Position numbers and translations under genes: made by a program. Under the pieces are notes generated by a model that saw only the letters and a program-made list of their open reading frames with translations, ran no database searches and was not told where the DNA came from. From assembly GCF_000003815.2 (NCBI RefSeq), contig NC_049995.1, positions 16,617,048-16,681,047 of the forward strand: a stretch of 64,000 nt of DNA, in the 5' to 3' direction. This document shows positions 9,646 through 19,370 of the stretch, one piece after another; the stretch's first letter is position 1, and every line of letters begins with the position of its first letter. Origin of the DNA: Branchiostoma floridae. Taxonomy: Eukaryota > Chordata > Leptocardii > Amphioxiformes > Branchiostomatidae.

Positions 9646-10620
9646 CGTAGTTCAGTGCCTAGAAGTGGTCAAATTTCCGTTAAAATGTCTGCATTTTCAT
9701 TAGGTCAGATTTATTCCTGGTGAATAAAATCATGCGACAGAACACAATGTCCCGCTGATGATAATAACATGATGGTAATACCCACCCCCATGGCCATTTC
9801 CGGTCCCATCCTACACTTGACGTCAGAAGCCCCTGACACAAGGCCGGGCGGCGATACCGTAGATACCAGAAACCTAGTAAACAATCATGTTTTTTTCCCG
9901 GTTGCCTAGTACAAAACCTGTTTGTCCATCCTTTTCTTGGGGTCAACCGCGCTGGCAAGGAACGTGAAATTTCCGATCTGATATCATTCTTGAGCCTTTT
10001 TTTTTCAAGACCATAATCGGGAACACAAGAGTTTTCCTAATGCGATGATATAGGGGGGGGGGGGGGTCTCTTTAAATAAATCTATTGAAAAAGAATAACC
10101 TCCGACAACAATAAAGCATTTTCTTTTTATTTCATTTATTTTCCAAATCAACATCTATCACCTGTACCTGCACCTGTATTACTTTCACAGAAAAATATAT
10201 TCGAACTTCACAGTCATACGGATGATTACCGTTCTTTTTTAAAATACGTATACATATGCCAAATAATAATCATTCAAGTATGATTTCGGAGTCTATAGAC
10301 AGCTCTGGGGTTGGTAGAATATTATCTTGCACCGACATAGTACACGACTGGTTCACTAATATTGTCGACCATCTGTGACAAATTGTATCTACGAGGGTGA
10401 GCCAGCTTCTTTTATAGCCAGCTCAATTTTTATCGAATGAGATGAAGTTTGGCACAAAGGTAAAGACCGATACATATTAATGATAACGCACATTTACAAA
10501 CTATTATATAAAAGTTCACAGCATATTTTTGATATCTAAGTGTTATAATTGTTAATAGACCATTCTTGTCAACTAGTGACACTTTGTAAGGCGCAAAACA
10601 CGTACCCCAAAATTTGGTGA
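9646..10620. other. unassigned DNA with poly-G tract
   Basis: A run of about 14 G lies at 10052-10066. A fragment near 9870-9985 resembles the repeat at 3590-3970. The 92-codon minus-strand frame 9680-9958 overlaps that repeat and is not called. Confidence 0.4.
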
Positions 10621-10622
10621 TG

Positions 10623-10651
10623 TCTCGCGAGAGCGACCTAGTCTCGCGAGA
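10623..10651. promoter_or_regulatory. paired TCTCGCGAGA palindromes
   Basis: TCTCGCGAGA occurs at 10623-10632 and again at 10642-10651, 19 bp centre to centre. This 10-mer is a known CpG-containing promoter motif in animals, bound by BANP in vertebrates. No gene is visible next to it here. Confidence 0.5.
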
Positions 10652-10659
10652 GCACGAGA

Positions 10660-11694
10660 CTATAGGTCCGAGACCTTCCTGACTCCCCTGCCCCCCCCCC
10701 CGTCTTTACAAAAAAATGAAGGCACGTGTTTGTGCTTTAAAAAGTGTCAATGATCGAAAAATATTATATCAACTGTATTCATATGTGGCCGATGAACCTC
10801 TATAATGATTTAGCTAACTTTAAAATTCTAGGAAAATTTTTCTGATATTTTATAGCACTCATTGCTTTTACGTTGTGCACCCAAGATTTTATTCCGTGCA
10901 CCGAAAGTTTTAGGTTTGGTTCATTCCCTGAAAATGAATTTCCAGTATTGCATTCACATAATTTTTTAGTCTGACCAACACCAATACGAACGGAAAAAAT
11001 ATTTCCACTCTTCGAGGTATATTGTGAATGAAGTATAAATGCTTTATGATACTCACAAACTATTACTATGTTTACTTATACTTTTCTGCAGTGAAATACA
11101 CACACAGAGAACCGTAGCCATTGGCGGGACACAGTACAACACAACGCTACTCTCGCTACATGACGTTCTAACCACGATCAGATCATATGCTTTTCCCAAG
11201 GTAAGTGAAATGTGAAAGGATAGAAATACCCTGTATGAATCGATTTTATCGCTCAATAACTAAATACTAAGCGTGCCTGTCCTTGGTGCTGTATGGTTGG
11301 CTGTTATGACATGTTCATTTTAGCTGATTCACGGTAAAAAGTAGATCCACATACACAGTCTTAATCTACTGAGTTGTAGCATTAAAAAAGTTCAGTCTCC
11401 ACTTCGTTTTGTTATTCATTAGTAGAAACTGTTCAGATGCACATCCCTGTCAGTGTTGACCATCACGAAGTTGACAAAGGTCTCGTCCCACTCACATGTT
11501 TTTTTTTTCTATTTGTACGATTAAAACAGGATAGTACTTAAAGATACATTGGAAAATACTATCATAGTACAAACCTAAACTTTTTTCCAACACAAAAATA
11601 CACACGGATCAAATTTTCAACGACCACTGTCACCTTCTTCAGGATCAATACTTATCATCATGATAATATGGAAAAATACTATTACGGCATGATG
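10660..11694. other. unassigned AT-rich DNA with a C run
   Basis: A C run lies near 10691-10702. A 67-codon minus-strand frame at 11053-11256 has no recognisable content. No other feature is supported. Confidence 0.35.
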
Positions 11695-11698
11695 TTAA

Positions 11699-12151
11699 GG
11701 TATTTCGGTTGGCTAGATTGGCATTTTGACCTTACATTGGTCTCTCATTAATGAGTTGGAGCTGTAACGAATATTAATAAAGAGATGTGCATAATGATGA
11801 AGACATTAAGAATTAATTCATTTTAATTAGATGAAAACAAACATTTTCTAATTACTACAGATCATTAGTAGATATCAATTTGCGCCACCGTGAGTTTGTA
11901 GCTTTCATCATTATGCAACGAAAAACGAAGTTTCATTACAGTGGTATGTACCAAAGTGCTGTATTTTGTCATAGAAAAAAATAATATTAGGGGCAATAAA
12001 ATGATGACGTCATTAATTTGGCCCCCCAAAAATCAGATTTAGAAATCTTTCATGCCCACCTATCAACGTTCATTACGGCTCCATTCTTTCTTAATTCATT
12101 AATAACAAAACAGTGGAAGGTCAAAATGCCAATTTAGCCAACCGAAATACC
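11699..12151. mobile_element. MITE with TTAA target duplication
   Basis: Inverted termini GGTATTTCGGTTGGCTA and its complement TTAGCCAACCGAAATACC (one mismatch over about 35 bp) bound a 453-bp non-coding element. TTAA lies immediately outside both ends (11695-11698 and 12152-12155). TTAA duplication is the hallmark of piggyBac-type transposition; the terminal bases are not the textbook CCC/T form, so the superfamily is inferred. Confidence 0.8.
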
Positions 12152-12200
12152 TTAAACCATGCGATATCATTAAACACAAAGTAGTGATCAGACTTGACTG

Positions 12201-12875
12201 TCATGTACTTGAACATTGCCGCAAAGTTCTGCCTCTTTCTCGGACGCGGAGAGGCTGGAGGCTGCGGTCGTCCGGTTAAAGGTTACCCCGCGGATAAAGG
12301 TGACCCTCATTATCAGACCGGAGTGTCATGAACTTTTTTTTTTGTCATGAACTTGAACGTTGCCGCAGAGTTCTGTTTCTTTCTCTGACACGGAGAGGCT
12401 CCAGTCTTTCGGATATAAGTCAGCCAACGGATAAAGGTGACCTTGATTATCAGACGGGAGTGTCATGAACTTGAACGTTGCCAAAGAGTTCTGTCTCTGT
12501 TGCGGACGCTGAGATGCTCCAGTCATCCGGATATAGGTTACCCCGCGAATGAAGGTGACCCTCATTATCAGACCGGAGTGTCATGAACTTGAACGTTGCC
12601 GCAGAGTTCTGTCTCTTTTTCTGACGCGGAGAGGCTCCAGTCATCCGGATATAGATTACCCCGCGGATAAAGGTGACCCTCATTATCAGACCGGAGTGTC
12701 ATGAACTTGAATGTTGCTGGTAACTTCTGTCTCTTCCTCGGGATCGGAACCTGTCCGGATATGAGTCACCCCACGGATAAAGGTGACACTCATTATCAGA
12801 CCGGAGTGTCATGAACTTGAACGTTGCCGCAAAGTTCTGTTTCTTTCTCGGACGCGGACAGACTCCGGTCCTCCG
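12201..12875 (+). repeat. 118-bp minisatellite
   Basis: GTCATGAACTTGAACGTTGCC starts units at 12344, 12462, 12580, 12698 and 12818, with a variant first unit at about 12204. The period is 118 bp except for one 120-bp step. Each unit holds CGGAGAGGCTCCAGTC and GGATAAAGGTGACCCTCAT. Because 118 is not a multiple of three, the reading frames seen across it are not a protein repeat. Confidence 0.92.
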
Positions 12876-13420
12876 TGTTCTCTACTTGAGCCTCCACTTC
12901 CACACACCAGTGGTTTTTGGCGCTGTCGTGCCGACGACGTTCGCCAGGGGGCGTCCCGTTCTTACTCCTCATGACCGTATTTCGGGTCACCATGCTTCGC
13001 CGATGTCTGGAGAGAAAAGGTTTAGATTTAGATTTACATGTATTCAATTGCAAACAATGGCAATGCAATGCATCGCAAACGCAGTCAGCTTAGCTGATAT
13101 TGGGTGGCAACACCTGCATACATTTACAAAGGTTTAAACAGTGATTCTTTAACCTCCTTGGTTTAAACAAGGTAGAGTCAGGTAAGAGAGAGGAGGAGAG
13201 AGAGATACCAGAACAATACTAAACTGGCTTCTAGTGAACTGGAAGCAGTTTGTAAAACAAGAAACATGACAAAGAATGACAGACAGTTTTGACAATCGAT
13301 TTTGACGATAACTTCAATGAAAAGCCTGATCTGCAGACCGATTTGAGCTTCTCATGAATAAACAAACTTTCAAACAAATGATTGATAATAAATCCCTTTC
13401 ATTTTCACGTTAGCTTTGAG
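12876..13420. other. region downstream of the receptor gene
   Basis: Contains a short block (AATGCAATGCATCGCAAACGC near 13062) shared with 34637-34660. I see no AATAAA on the minus strand in the roughly 600 bp after the receptor stop codon, so the 3' end of its mRNA is not located. Confidence 0.35.
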
Positions 13421-13424
13421 TGCA

Positions 13425-13690
13425 AAAACGTTCAGGCTGTACAGGGCAGTCGCGACGCCCGTACTGGCACGTACGGGGGGCGAATCTGCAGCACGATGGC
13501 ACACAAAGTTTTGTACGCACGTAAAGTTCTACGGTGTTTTTGCTTGCTCCGAAATCCGTCGGATTCCGTACGTATACGAGTTCGTACGGAGGCGGTACTG
13601 ACCACTTACGGATCCGAAAAGATTGCCCACGTTTTGGCACTCAGACAGCACGAATTTGCACGCAAGGTGGGTTGTGCCCTCAGTTTTATG
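13425..13690 (+). mobile_element. truncated MITE, family H
   Basis: ACGTTCAGGCTGTACAG through AAGATTGCCCACGTTTTGGCAC to GGTGGGTTGTGCCC matches the complete element at 34241-34543. The right terminus is present but the left terminus is replaced by other sequence. It ends about 25 bp from the stop codon of the receptor gene. Confidence 0.7.
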
Positions 13691-13713
13691 TCAGTCCTAT
13701 TTCTTCACTTAAG

Positions 13714-13959
13714 TCAGGCGAAAAACTTTACTAACTTCGCTGGGAAGAATATTCCCATGAGCCTCCTCTGGAAGTGTTGCCCAAATATGGTGTAGAGGTA
13801 GGGGTTGATGGCGCTGTTGGTGATCAGCAGCATCTCGAACCCGATTTGCAGTTCGGTCGGCGCGTCAAACCAATCAAAACGCTCGGCGAGGTAAGCCACG
13901 TTTTTCGGCAACCAGCACATGACGAACACTACCACTATGGCGAACACCATCTTTGTCAC
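13714..13959 (-). CDS. class A GPCR, exon 2 (TM6-TM7)
   Basis: Terminal coding exon of the receptor whose first exon is 16347-15556. A consensus acceptor, ending CTTTATCCAG, precedes GTG ACA AAG ATG GTG; the frame runs 81 codons to TGA at 13716-13714. Joined in phase 0 it supplies residues 265-345: TM6 (267-289, CWLP at 279-282), extracellular loop 3, and TM7 with NSAINPYLY (312-320). The tail after TM7 is short (about 25 residues), basic and lacks cysteine, so no palmitoylation site is evident. The VTKMVF start is typical of the cytoplasmic foot of TM6 in peptide receptors. A MITE fragment abuts the 3' side. Confidence 0.9.
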   Translation of the reverse strand: MTKMVFAIVVVFVMCWLPKNVAYLAERFDWFDAPTELQIGFEMLLITNSAINPYLYTIFGQHFQRRLMGIFFPAKLVKFFA

Positions 13960-14036
13960 CTGGATAAAGAACAAGAATGGTTTCATAAAAAAACAAAAAC
14001 AGCGACGCATTTTTGTCCTGTTATTGCCAAGTTTTC

Positions 14037-14092
14037 GGTAACGAACACATAACGAACACTACCACTTTGGCAAAAACCATCTTTGGGACCTG
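14037..14092 (-). pseudogene. displaced copy of GPCR exon 2 start (shard 2)
   Basis: On the minus strand CAG is followed by GTCCCAAAGATGGTTTTTGC, then ...AAAGTGGTAGTGTTCGTTATGTG, clearly homologous to the first 50 bp of exon 2. Translation would give V-P-K-M-V-F-A-K-V-V-V-F-V-M-C. The homology stops before the CWLP motif, so it cannot encode TM6. It lies 130 bp upstream of the real acceptor. Confidence 0.75.
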
Positions 14093-14340
14093 GAGAGGGG
14101 GGGGGCTATTTGATTTAATCGTTTTACACATATCAAGAAATCATATAAATGTCGATATACAAGAACAGTATAAAGAAACTTTCATAGGGGAAAACAAAAG
14201 CCAAAGTGGCTTATGCTCCCTAACAATGCTAAGGTCACATGTCCGGGTAGCTTTCGGGAACGAAATGTATGACATAAGAGGTTCCAAATCAAACAGAACA
14301 TATAGAAAAAAGTAATGAACATATCCCTAAATAAAAAATC

Positions 14341-14417
14341 TTATTCCGTTTCCGCTCGACGAGGTACGCCATGTTCTTGGATAACCAACACATGACGAAC
14401 ACCATCTTTGTGACCTG
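14341..14417 (-). pseudogene. displaced copy of GPCR exon 2 start (shard 1)
   Basis: The acceptor CAG and the next 74 bp are preserved and read VTKMVFVMCWLSKNMAYLVE. Compared with exon 2 it lacks six codons in the middle of TM6 and has Ser for the conserved Pro. It then runs into unrelated DNA. It looks like a decayed partial duplication; use as an alternative exon is unlikely because TM7 is missing. Confidence 0.75.
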
Positions 14418-14479
14418 GTTGGAAGTTTTAATTTGATTATTCATTTTGCACATGCTGAAATGATCGTACATATTCTCAA

Positions 14480-15182
14480 GGGTCGCAAAGGGCCTTGGGT
14501 TCATCTTCGACTGCAAGCTGTCATGGCACGATCATGTACAATCCCTCGTTTCAAAAGCATCGAGCAGGCTGCACTATCTCAGACTACTGACTAAACAGGG
14601 GATGTGCGTGGCTGACCTGGTTCAGATTTACCTGTCACTTATTCGTAGCGTTCTTGAATACGGTCACGTTCTGCTGGTAGGTTGCAGCAAAGAACAATCG
14701 GACAGTATGGAACGGGTACAGAAACGGGCCCTCCGTATCATCTCTCTCGGGGGTAGGCGATCAGTTCCCAACTTACCTTCCTTAAAGGAAAGGAGAGAAG
14801 CTGCTGCAGTAAAGCTCTTTAAGGACATGTTAAGACCCGAACATCCACTGCACGACCTTGTGCCTCCTCAGAGACGCACAGTTACTGGCAGGCAACTGAG
14901 GAACAAGAACGTGTTCACTCTCCCCAAGGCAAGAACTGACAGACTGAAACAGTCGTTCCTCCACACTGCAGTCAGACTTTATAATGACCCTATTTCCTAG
15001 CATTACCATCAGCCTGTGAGTTCGGATCTATGCTTAGTGTTTGTTAATATATTATGTATTTTTGTTTGTTGACATTCTGCACGTATAAGTTTCTTTGTAA
15101 CAAACCTACGCAATTCAGGGTATACCATGTGTGTATTTCCCTGCCTATGTACGTTTGAGGAAGAAATAAATAAATAAATATT
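14480..15182 (+). mobile_element. 5'-truncated non-LTR retrotransposon (RT C-terminus)
   Basis: An open frame from 14482 to the TAG at 14998-15000 encodes about 172 residues. Blocks include VAKGLGFIFDCKLSWHDHV, IRSVLEYG, ERVQKRALRII and LPKARTDRLKQSFLHTAVRL. These are hallmarks of the region after the reverse transcriptase catalytic core in CR1/Jockey-like LINEs (VAK.LG..ID..LSW.DHV, RSVLEYA, Q.RALRII). The 3' UTR ends in an AAAT run (15166-15180). The catalytic core is absent, so the copy is immobile, but the frame is intact, which suggests a fairly young insertion. It lies in the intron of the receptor gene in the opposite orientation. Confidence 0.88.
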
Positions 15183-15336
15183 TTAGTATGCAAGGTAGTC
15201 CTGTCTTCCCGCCACTTTTGATTCACTCTTGACGTCATCACTCGATGTGTTGGTAGGGTGTGACAAAAGCTGGAAACGATTTGATTTCCCCTAGTAATCG
15301 TTATATATTTATAACTTATTCTAAAAGAATGCCTAC

Positions 15337-15370
15337 CTTTTCCTGCGACCGTTGTGTCCGGTCCAACCCT
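15337..15370 (-). pseudogene. displaced copy of GPCR exon 1 donor edge
   Basis: GGGTTGGACCGGACACAACG, then GTCGCAGGAAAAG and the donor GTAGGC, repeat the last 34 bp of exon 1 with two changes. It lies 219 bp inside the intron. It would encode the same residues (G-L-D-R-T-Q-R-S-Q-E-K), so the donor itself could in principle be spliced. Confidence 0.8.
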
Positions 15371-15550
15371 TGTGTAATATTTTACCAAGATAAATGCCGT
15401 TGAACAGCTTAGTCTACCACCAAAATTAACACCTCAAAATGCAGGAAATAGCAGGCCCCAGGACCCCTCAAGGAACGTGGCGCCTTTAGCATGACGTCCC
15501 GTGCCTTGGACACTCGTTAGGGCAAAATTTATGATATGATAATAAAAATG
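15371..15550. other. first part of receptor intron
   Basis: The intron extends from the donor at 15555 down to the acceptor at 13960, about 1.6 kb. Apart from the donor shard, LINE and two acceptor shards I see no feature in it. Confidence 0.5.
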
Positions 15551-15555
15551 CCTAC

Positions 15556-16347
15556 CTTCTCCTGTGACCGTTGTGTCCGGTCCAACCCTGCCGCAGCGTT
15601 TCTCACGTGATACAGTATCCCTATGTGCGTTCCCGTGATCAGGATAATGGGTATCACAAAGGACAAGAACAGCACACCTATCTCCGACATGCGCTCCCAG
15701 AAGTGGTCGTCTCCGTTGTACTTCGGAAAATCGTACACGCACATGGGAGTAGCATCGATATCACAGTACGGCATGATGTCAGCCCAGATGACCCATGGGA
15801 GGTCTATCACCGTGGCAACCACCCATAGCAACGCGCAGACGATTTTTGCGGTCCTGGTGGTTTTCCAGTCCAAGGAGCGTAGCGGACGCGAGACGCAGAA
15901 GTATCGGTCCACACTCATGGCAGTGAGGATAAAAACGGTATTAAACATGTTCAACCCAGCTATGAGATAGTACACACGGCACAAGAAGTCGCCAAAGATC
16001 CATTTATAGCTCATGATGTTGCGTGTCACCAGTATGGGCACCATAGACAACATCAGCAGGTCCGTAGTCGCCATGTTTAGCACGTAGATTTCGGCGGTCG
16101 TTCGCGCCTTTTCGTGTTTCCGAAGTACCAGTATGATCAGAGCGTTGCCGATGATTCCAGCCAGCGCGAGCAAGCTGAAGACAACGTAATACGGCATCAG
16201 GTTTTGTAGGACGAGTTTGTCACACTCACAGGGTTGGATTGTGCAGTTTGTACTGTTCGTTTCACTCTCGAGGAAAGAATCGAAGATTTCGTCCGTATTG
16301 TTGTTGTTGTCACTCTCGACCGTAGAATCATAGCTGTAGCCGTCCAT
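15556..16347 (-). CDS. class A GPCR, exon 1 (N-terminus to loop 3), somatostatin/opioid-like
   Basis: Encodes residues 1-264 of a 345-residue seven-helix receptor, the usual length for peptide GPCRs, acting at the plasma membrane through G proteins. The N-terminus (1-50) is acidic with sequons at N16, N31 and N34. TM1 is about 52-76 (IIGNAL), TM2 86-108 (NMATTD), TM3 from Cys123 with DRY at 147-149, TM4 167-189, loop-2 Cys203 or Cys195 to pair with Cys123, and TM5 221-246. MSVDRY..V..PLRSLDWKTTRTAKI strongly recalls opioid and somatostatin receptors. Position 3.32 is Ala130, where those receptors have Asp, so the ligand may differ. ATG at 16347 is chosen because an upstream extension begins without ATG. 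The exon ends GAGAAG/GTAGGC. Confidence 0.92.
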
Positions 16348-16616
16348 TTTGCCTTTTTTTCCACGTACAAATGTCTTCAAACACAAACGTTTACTTTTCA
16401 ATGAATGGTTCCGTCAGTCAACCGAGTAACTGATTTACAAGGAAGCCCTGACAAAATTATAGAATTCCTTCAACAAAAGGAGTCATTAAAGTCATAATGT
16501 TCAGCTCCTGTTAGTTTAGAAGGGTGTTCCACTCCCAGTGGGTAAATGCCGTTCCTTCGTTCACGACGCTTGCTTTACAGTAGTTACTTGATAGGTGGCG
16601 CTTCGGAACCTTGAAC
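16348..16616 (-). other. probable 5' UTR part of receptor exon 1
   Basis: A strong acceptor (pyrimidine-rich tract ending TTTGTTTCTTTCAG) ends at 16617 on the minus strand. The exon would then run from 16616 through the ATG at 16347. A separate upstream 5' UTR exon is therefore likely, but I cannot locate it or a promoter. Confidence 0.45.
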
Positions 16617-16814
16617 CTGAAAGAAACAAAAGACAAGAAATGAGGTTAATACATTTCCATACCATGGAAATTAGTTCATCCCTTCTCTCCTCGACTTATA
16701 CAGTTTCAAAGTCTACAACTGAAACTCCCCTGCAGTTCCAACAAAAGCTGCTAGAAAGGTCAAACGTATAGCACTGTTTCCCTGCTATAAGAACTATCTT
16801 GAAAACATCACGAT

Positions 16815-17185
16815 CATAGCTTGTCCAAAACACGAGATATCAAAACCAAAAAATTAGCTGCAATACTACAGAAAGTCGCTGCTAACTCCTTGTGTCTTGG
16901 GCCAAACGCCACTATTTGTCAAGTTACATTTCTCATTTTTAAAAGCTGCCAGAGGGCCCAAACTTTTGTCACTCCTTGCCAACTGTATATAAGAACTGTC
17001 CAGCATCTAAACTTTGTGACCATAGATTGTCCAAAACAGGAGATTTTAAAACCAGAAGTCTCTCTGCAGTACCACCGAAAGCCGCTAGGGTTCCCCAGAT
17101 TCTAATCGTTGCCTTTCCCAACCCATCGGGTCTTGGTCCCAACACCACTATTTGTCAACTTACATATCTCATATTTACCAATTGC
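16815..17185 (+). repeat. two-copy tandem repeat, about 205-bp unit
   Basis: TGTCCAAAACA.GAGAT..., CTTGG.CC.AAC.CCACTATTTGTCAA and ACAT.TCTCAT.TTTA occur twice in the same order (about 16818-16945 and 17028-17180). Non-coding, so the reading frames across it are not called. Confidence 0.65.
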
Positions 17186-17244
17186 CCTACATTGTTCGCT
17201 CCGGTGACTATAATGACTTTGATTTACCCAGTGAAAAATCGATA

Positions 17245-17670
17245 CAGGGTACAAATAACGGTAATGGGAGTTTATATCCCATGGGTATGGGGAGCTGAAT
17301 TGTGTGACCTAGTTAGTGGTCTGTGAAATAGACACTTTCAAGATAATCTCTAAGCAGACCCTGCAGTAGCATAAGGTGGTACATCAAAAGCTGCCAGAGG
17401 AGTAAAGCCGGCCTAGGTACACTCCTAGGTCGGCTTCACTCCTCTGGCAACTTTCGATACTGTCTTAGGCTACCTTGGGATCTGCTTGGAGATAACGTAT
17501 ACTTATAACGCAAGACATATACGTATTTCAGGGATTGAGTCAAAGATCAAACTGTTAAGAGGAATGAAATGATGGACTTTTTACAAATAACAGTAATAGG
17601 AGTGTGTGTCACACGGGGAAGGAGTTACCTAGCTTGTGGTTTGTGAAATAGACACTTTCAAAAGGCACTT
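17245..17670 (+). repeat. duplicated block split by a MITE
   Basis: ACAAATAACGGTAATGGGAG through GTGAAATAGACACTTTCAA occurs at about 17250-17342 and again at 17582-17662. The element at 17344-17494 begins immediately after the first copy. Confidence 0.65.
17344..17494. mobile_element. MITE, family E
   Basis: Long inverted repeats start TAATCTCTAAGCAGA and end TCTGCTTGGAGATA, with a near-palindromic centre (CGGCCTAGG...CCTAGGTCGG). Four more copies of this family lie in the window: 19371, 21815, 32871 and 57003. Non-coding. Confidence 0.85.
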
Positions 17671-18413
17671 TTAAGAATTGAGTCAAAAATCAAGAAGAGT
17701 GGTGAATGGATGGACTTTGTGGGAGGAAGATTTAGGGATACTTACAGAGAGTTATTATAGACATACTTTGGTGGGTATCCGCCCAGGCTATAGCTAACAT
17801 TTCTAAACCGGAGCCTGGTCGGTATAAGTAAAATATGCACACATAATACCCACAACTTATCTCTATACGTCTTGTGTATTCTTATGTCTTTTATATCATA
17901 CGTATGCAGGACTCTGTGGCTCAAAGATTGAACAGGATAAAACATACAGATACTGTAGTATTTCTATATAACAGTAACTTCACTGCAAATTCATGACTTA
18001 TCTCCAATTTTTAGATACAATCCACCCAGATATTCTTGAGTTATCGTGTTTACAGTCACACACATGTACACTCCCACAGAGAGACACTCGCATCTAGAAT
18101 CATAAACAATAACCTTCTTGGCGAAGGTAATAAGCATCAATTTACCGGTTCATTAGGAACACATACAGGGCAGTATGTGGTCACAGACACTAGTAACATG
18201 TTTCCCAGTCGTGCATATCTAGGGTACGGAATAATTTCACATCACAGAATGTTCCCCTTGAGATATGGTCCGTGCTTAATGTTAAATGTTACACATCTAT
18301 TATCAGATTACGATTGATAGTGTGCTGTTGTTCATCCATCATATTTTGAACCAACAAGACAGTACGCTATCTTCCGAAAATAATTTCATCAGGTTGGTAG
18401 AATATAGAATATG
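17671..18413. other. unassigned DNA
   Basis: No supported feature. A 93-codon plus-strand frame at 18036-18317 has no recognisable motif. Confidence 0.3.
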
Positions 18414-18414
18414 G

Positions 18415-18563
18415 AAGAACTCTTTTTACACAACCAGTAAGTTCTTATTTTGCTTACGTTTCGATATCAGCTGAACTCCAGTTAGAAGCTCTGAGGAAGG
18501 TGTCTGAGAGACATCGAAACTTAAGCAAAGAAAGTACTAATTGCTTGTGTAAAAAGAATTCTT
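18415..18563. mobile_element. MITE, family F
   Basis: Inverted ends AAGAACTCTTTTTACACAA and TTGTGTAAAAAGAATTCTT, and inner arms with TTGCTTACGTTTCGAT against ATCGAAACTTAAGCAA, form a 149-bp foldback. The centre has CTCTGAGGAAGGTGTCTGAG. Confidence 0.75.
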
Positions 18564-18654
18564 TTATATAAAGTACGCTATCTTGTCTGTATTACAAAGC
18601 TGGTAAAGTTCGGTTCGCAAGTGCGTACATATTCAAGTACGTATGAGGTCCGTA

Positions 18655-18730
18655 TGGAAGTCTTAGCCTCTACCAGGCTCCTCAAGCCGCTAAAAAATAA
18701 TAGAAATTGGACAAATATAGCTAGATAGCA
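18655..18730 (+). repeat. arm fragment related to family G
   Basis: AGTCTTAGCCTCTACCAGGC followed by CGCTAAAAAATAATAGAAATTGGACAAATA is a diverged match to the left arm of the element at 23919-25132. Confidence 0.45.
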
Positions 18731-18825
18731 TGCCAGGGATGTTAGTTGAACAAACCATACTCCTCGGCCAGCTACCTCCTCTGGTATTCAGGCATTCTCA
18801 AGTTATGTTGATCTTCTTCAAACCC

Positions 18826-19092
18826 GCACACACACATACACACACAAACACACACAAACACACACACACACACACACACACAAGCACACACACACACAAA
18901 CACACACACACACACACACAAGCACAAACACACAAACGCACAAGCACACACACACACACACACAAACACACACAAACACACACAAAAACACAAACGCACA
19001 AGCACACACAAACACAAACACACACAAACACACACACACCCACAACACACACACACAAACACACACACACACGCACAAATACAAACACACAA
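18826..19092 (+). repeat. CA-rich microsatellite
   Basis: Dominated by ACACAC runs punctuated by CAAACA and GCAC. All reading frames through it (both strands) are long only because dinucleotide repeats contain no stops. Confidence 0.95.
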
Positions 19093-19370
19093 ACGCTACC
19101 AAAACATAACCTTGAAGGTAATTATGAGATCAGGTTTAACTCTTCAAGGTTCACCCATACCCAGAGGAGCCAAAGTCATGAAAATGTCACCCATCAGAGG
19201 TTACTCGAGAGTGAAATTACCTCGTTAGTGAGGTGACTAGGGTCTGTGACTCTGACATGTATTATTGGAACATAAACCCTTCCACCTGGGAAACGGACTC
19301 CCCGAACGGGAACTCATGGAGGAACCAGTGCCATTCGGCTGTCAGAGCCTTCAAAATCAGCCGCATGACC

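Noticed and set aside
12326-13068. Overlapping ORFs with repeated RVTFIRG
   Set aside because: Generated by the 118-bp minisatellite, whose period also breaks the frame.
13382-14052. Plus-strand ORFs up to 137 codons
   Set aside because: Antisense of receptor exon 2 and a MITE fragment; no independent motif.
15571-15970. Plus-strand ORFs of 85 and 115 codons
   Set aside because: Antisense shadows of receptor exon 1.
16348-16401. 18-residue N-terminal extension of the receptor
   Set aside because: It begins at a non-ATG codon; the first ATG in frame, at 16347, gives a normal extracellular N-terminus.
18730-19236. 168-codon plus-strand ORF and overlapping minus ORFs
   Set aside because: They run through the CA microsatellite, which has no stops; composition is purely His/Thr or Cys/Val repeats.
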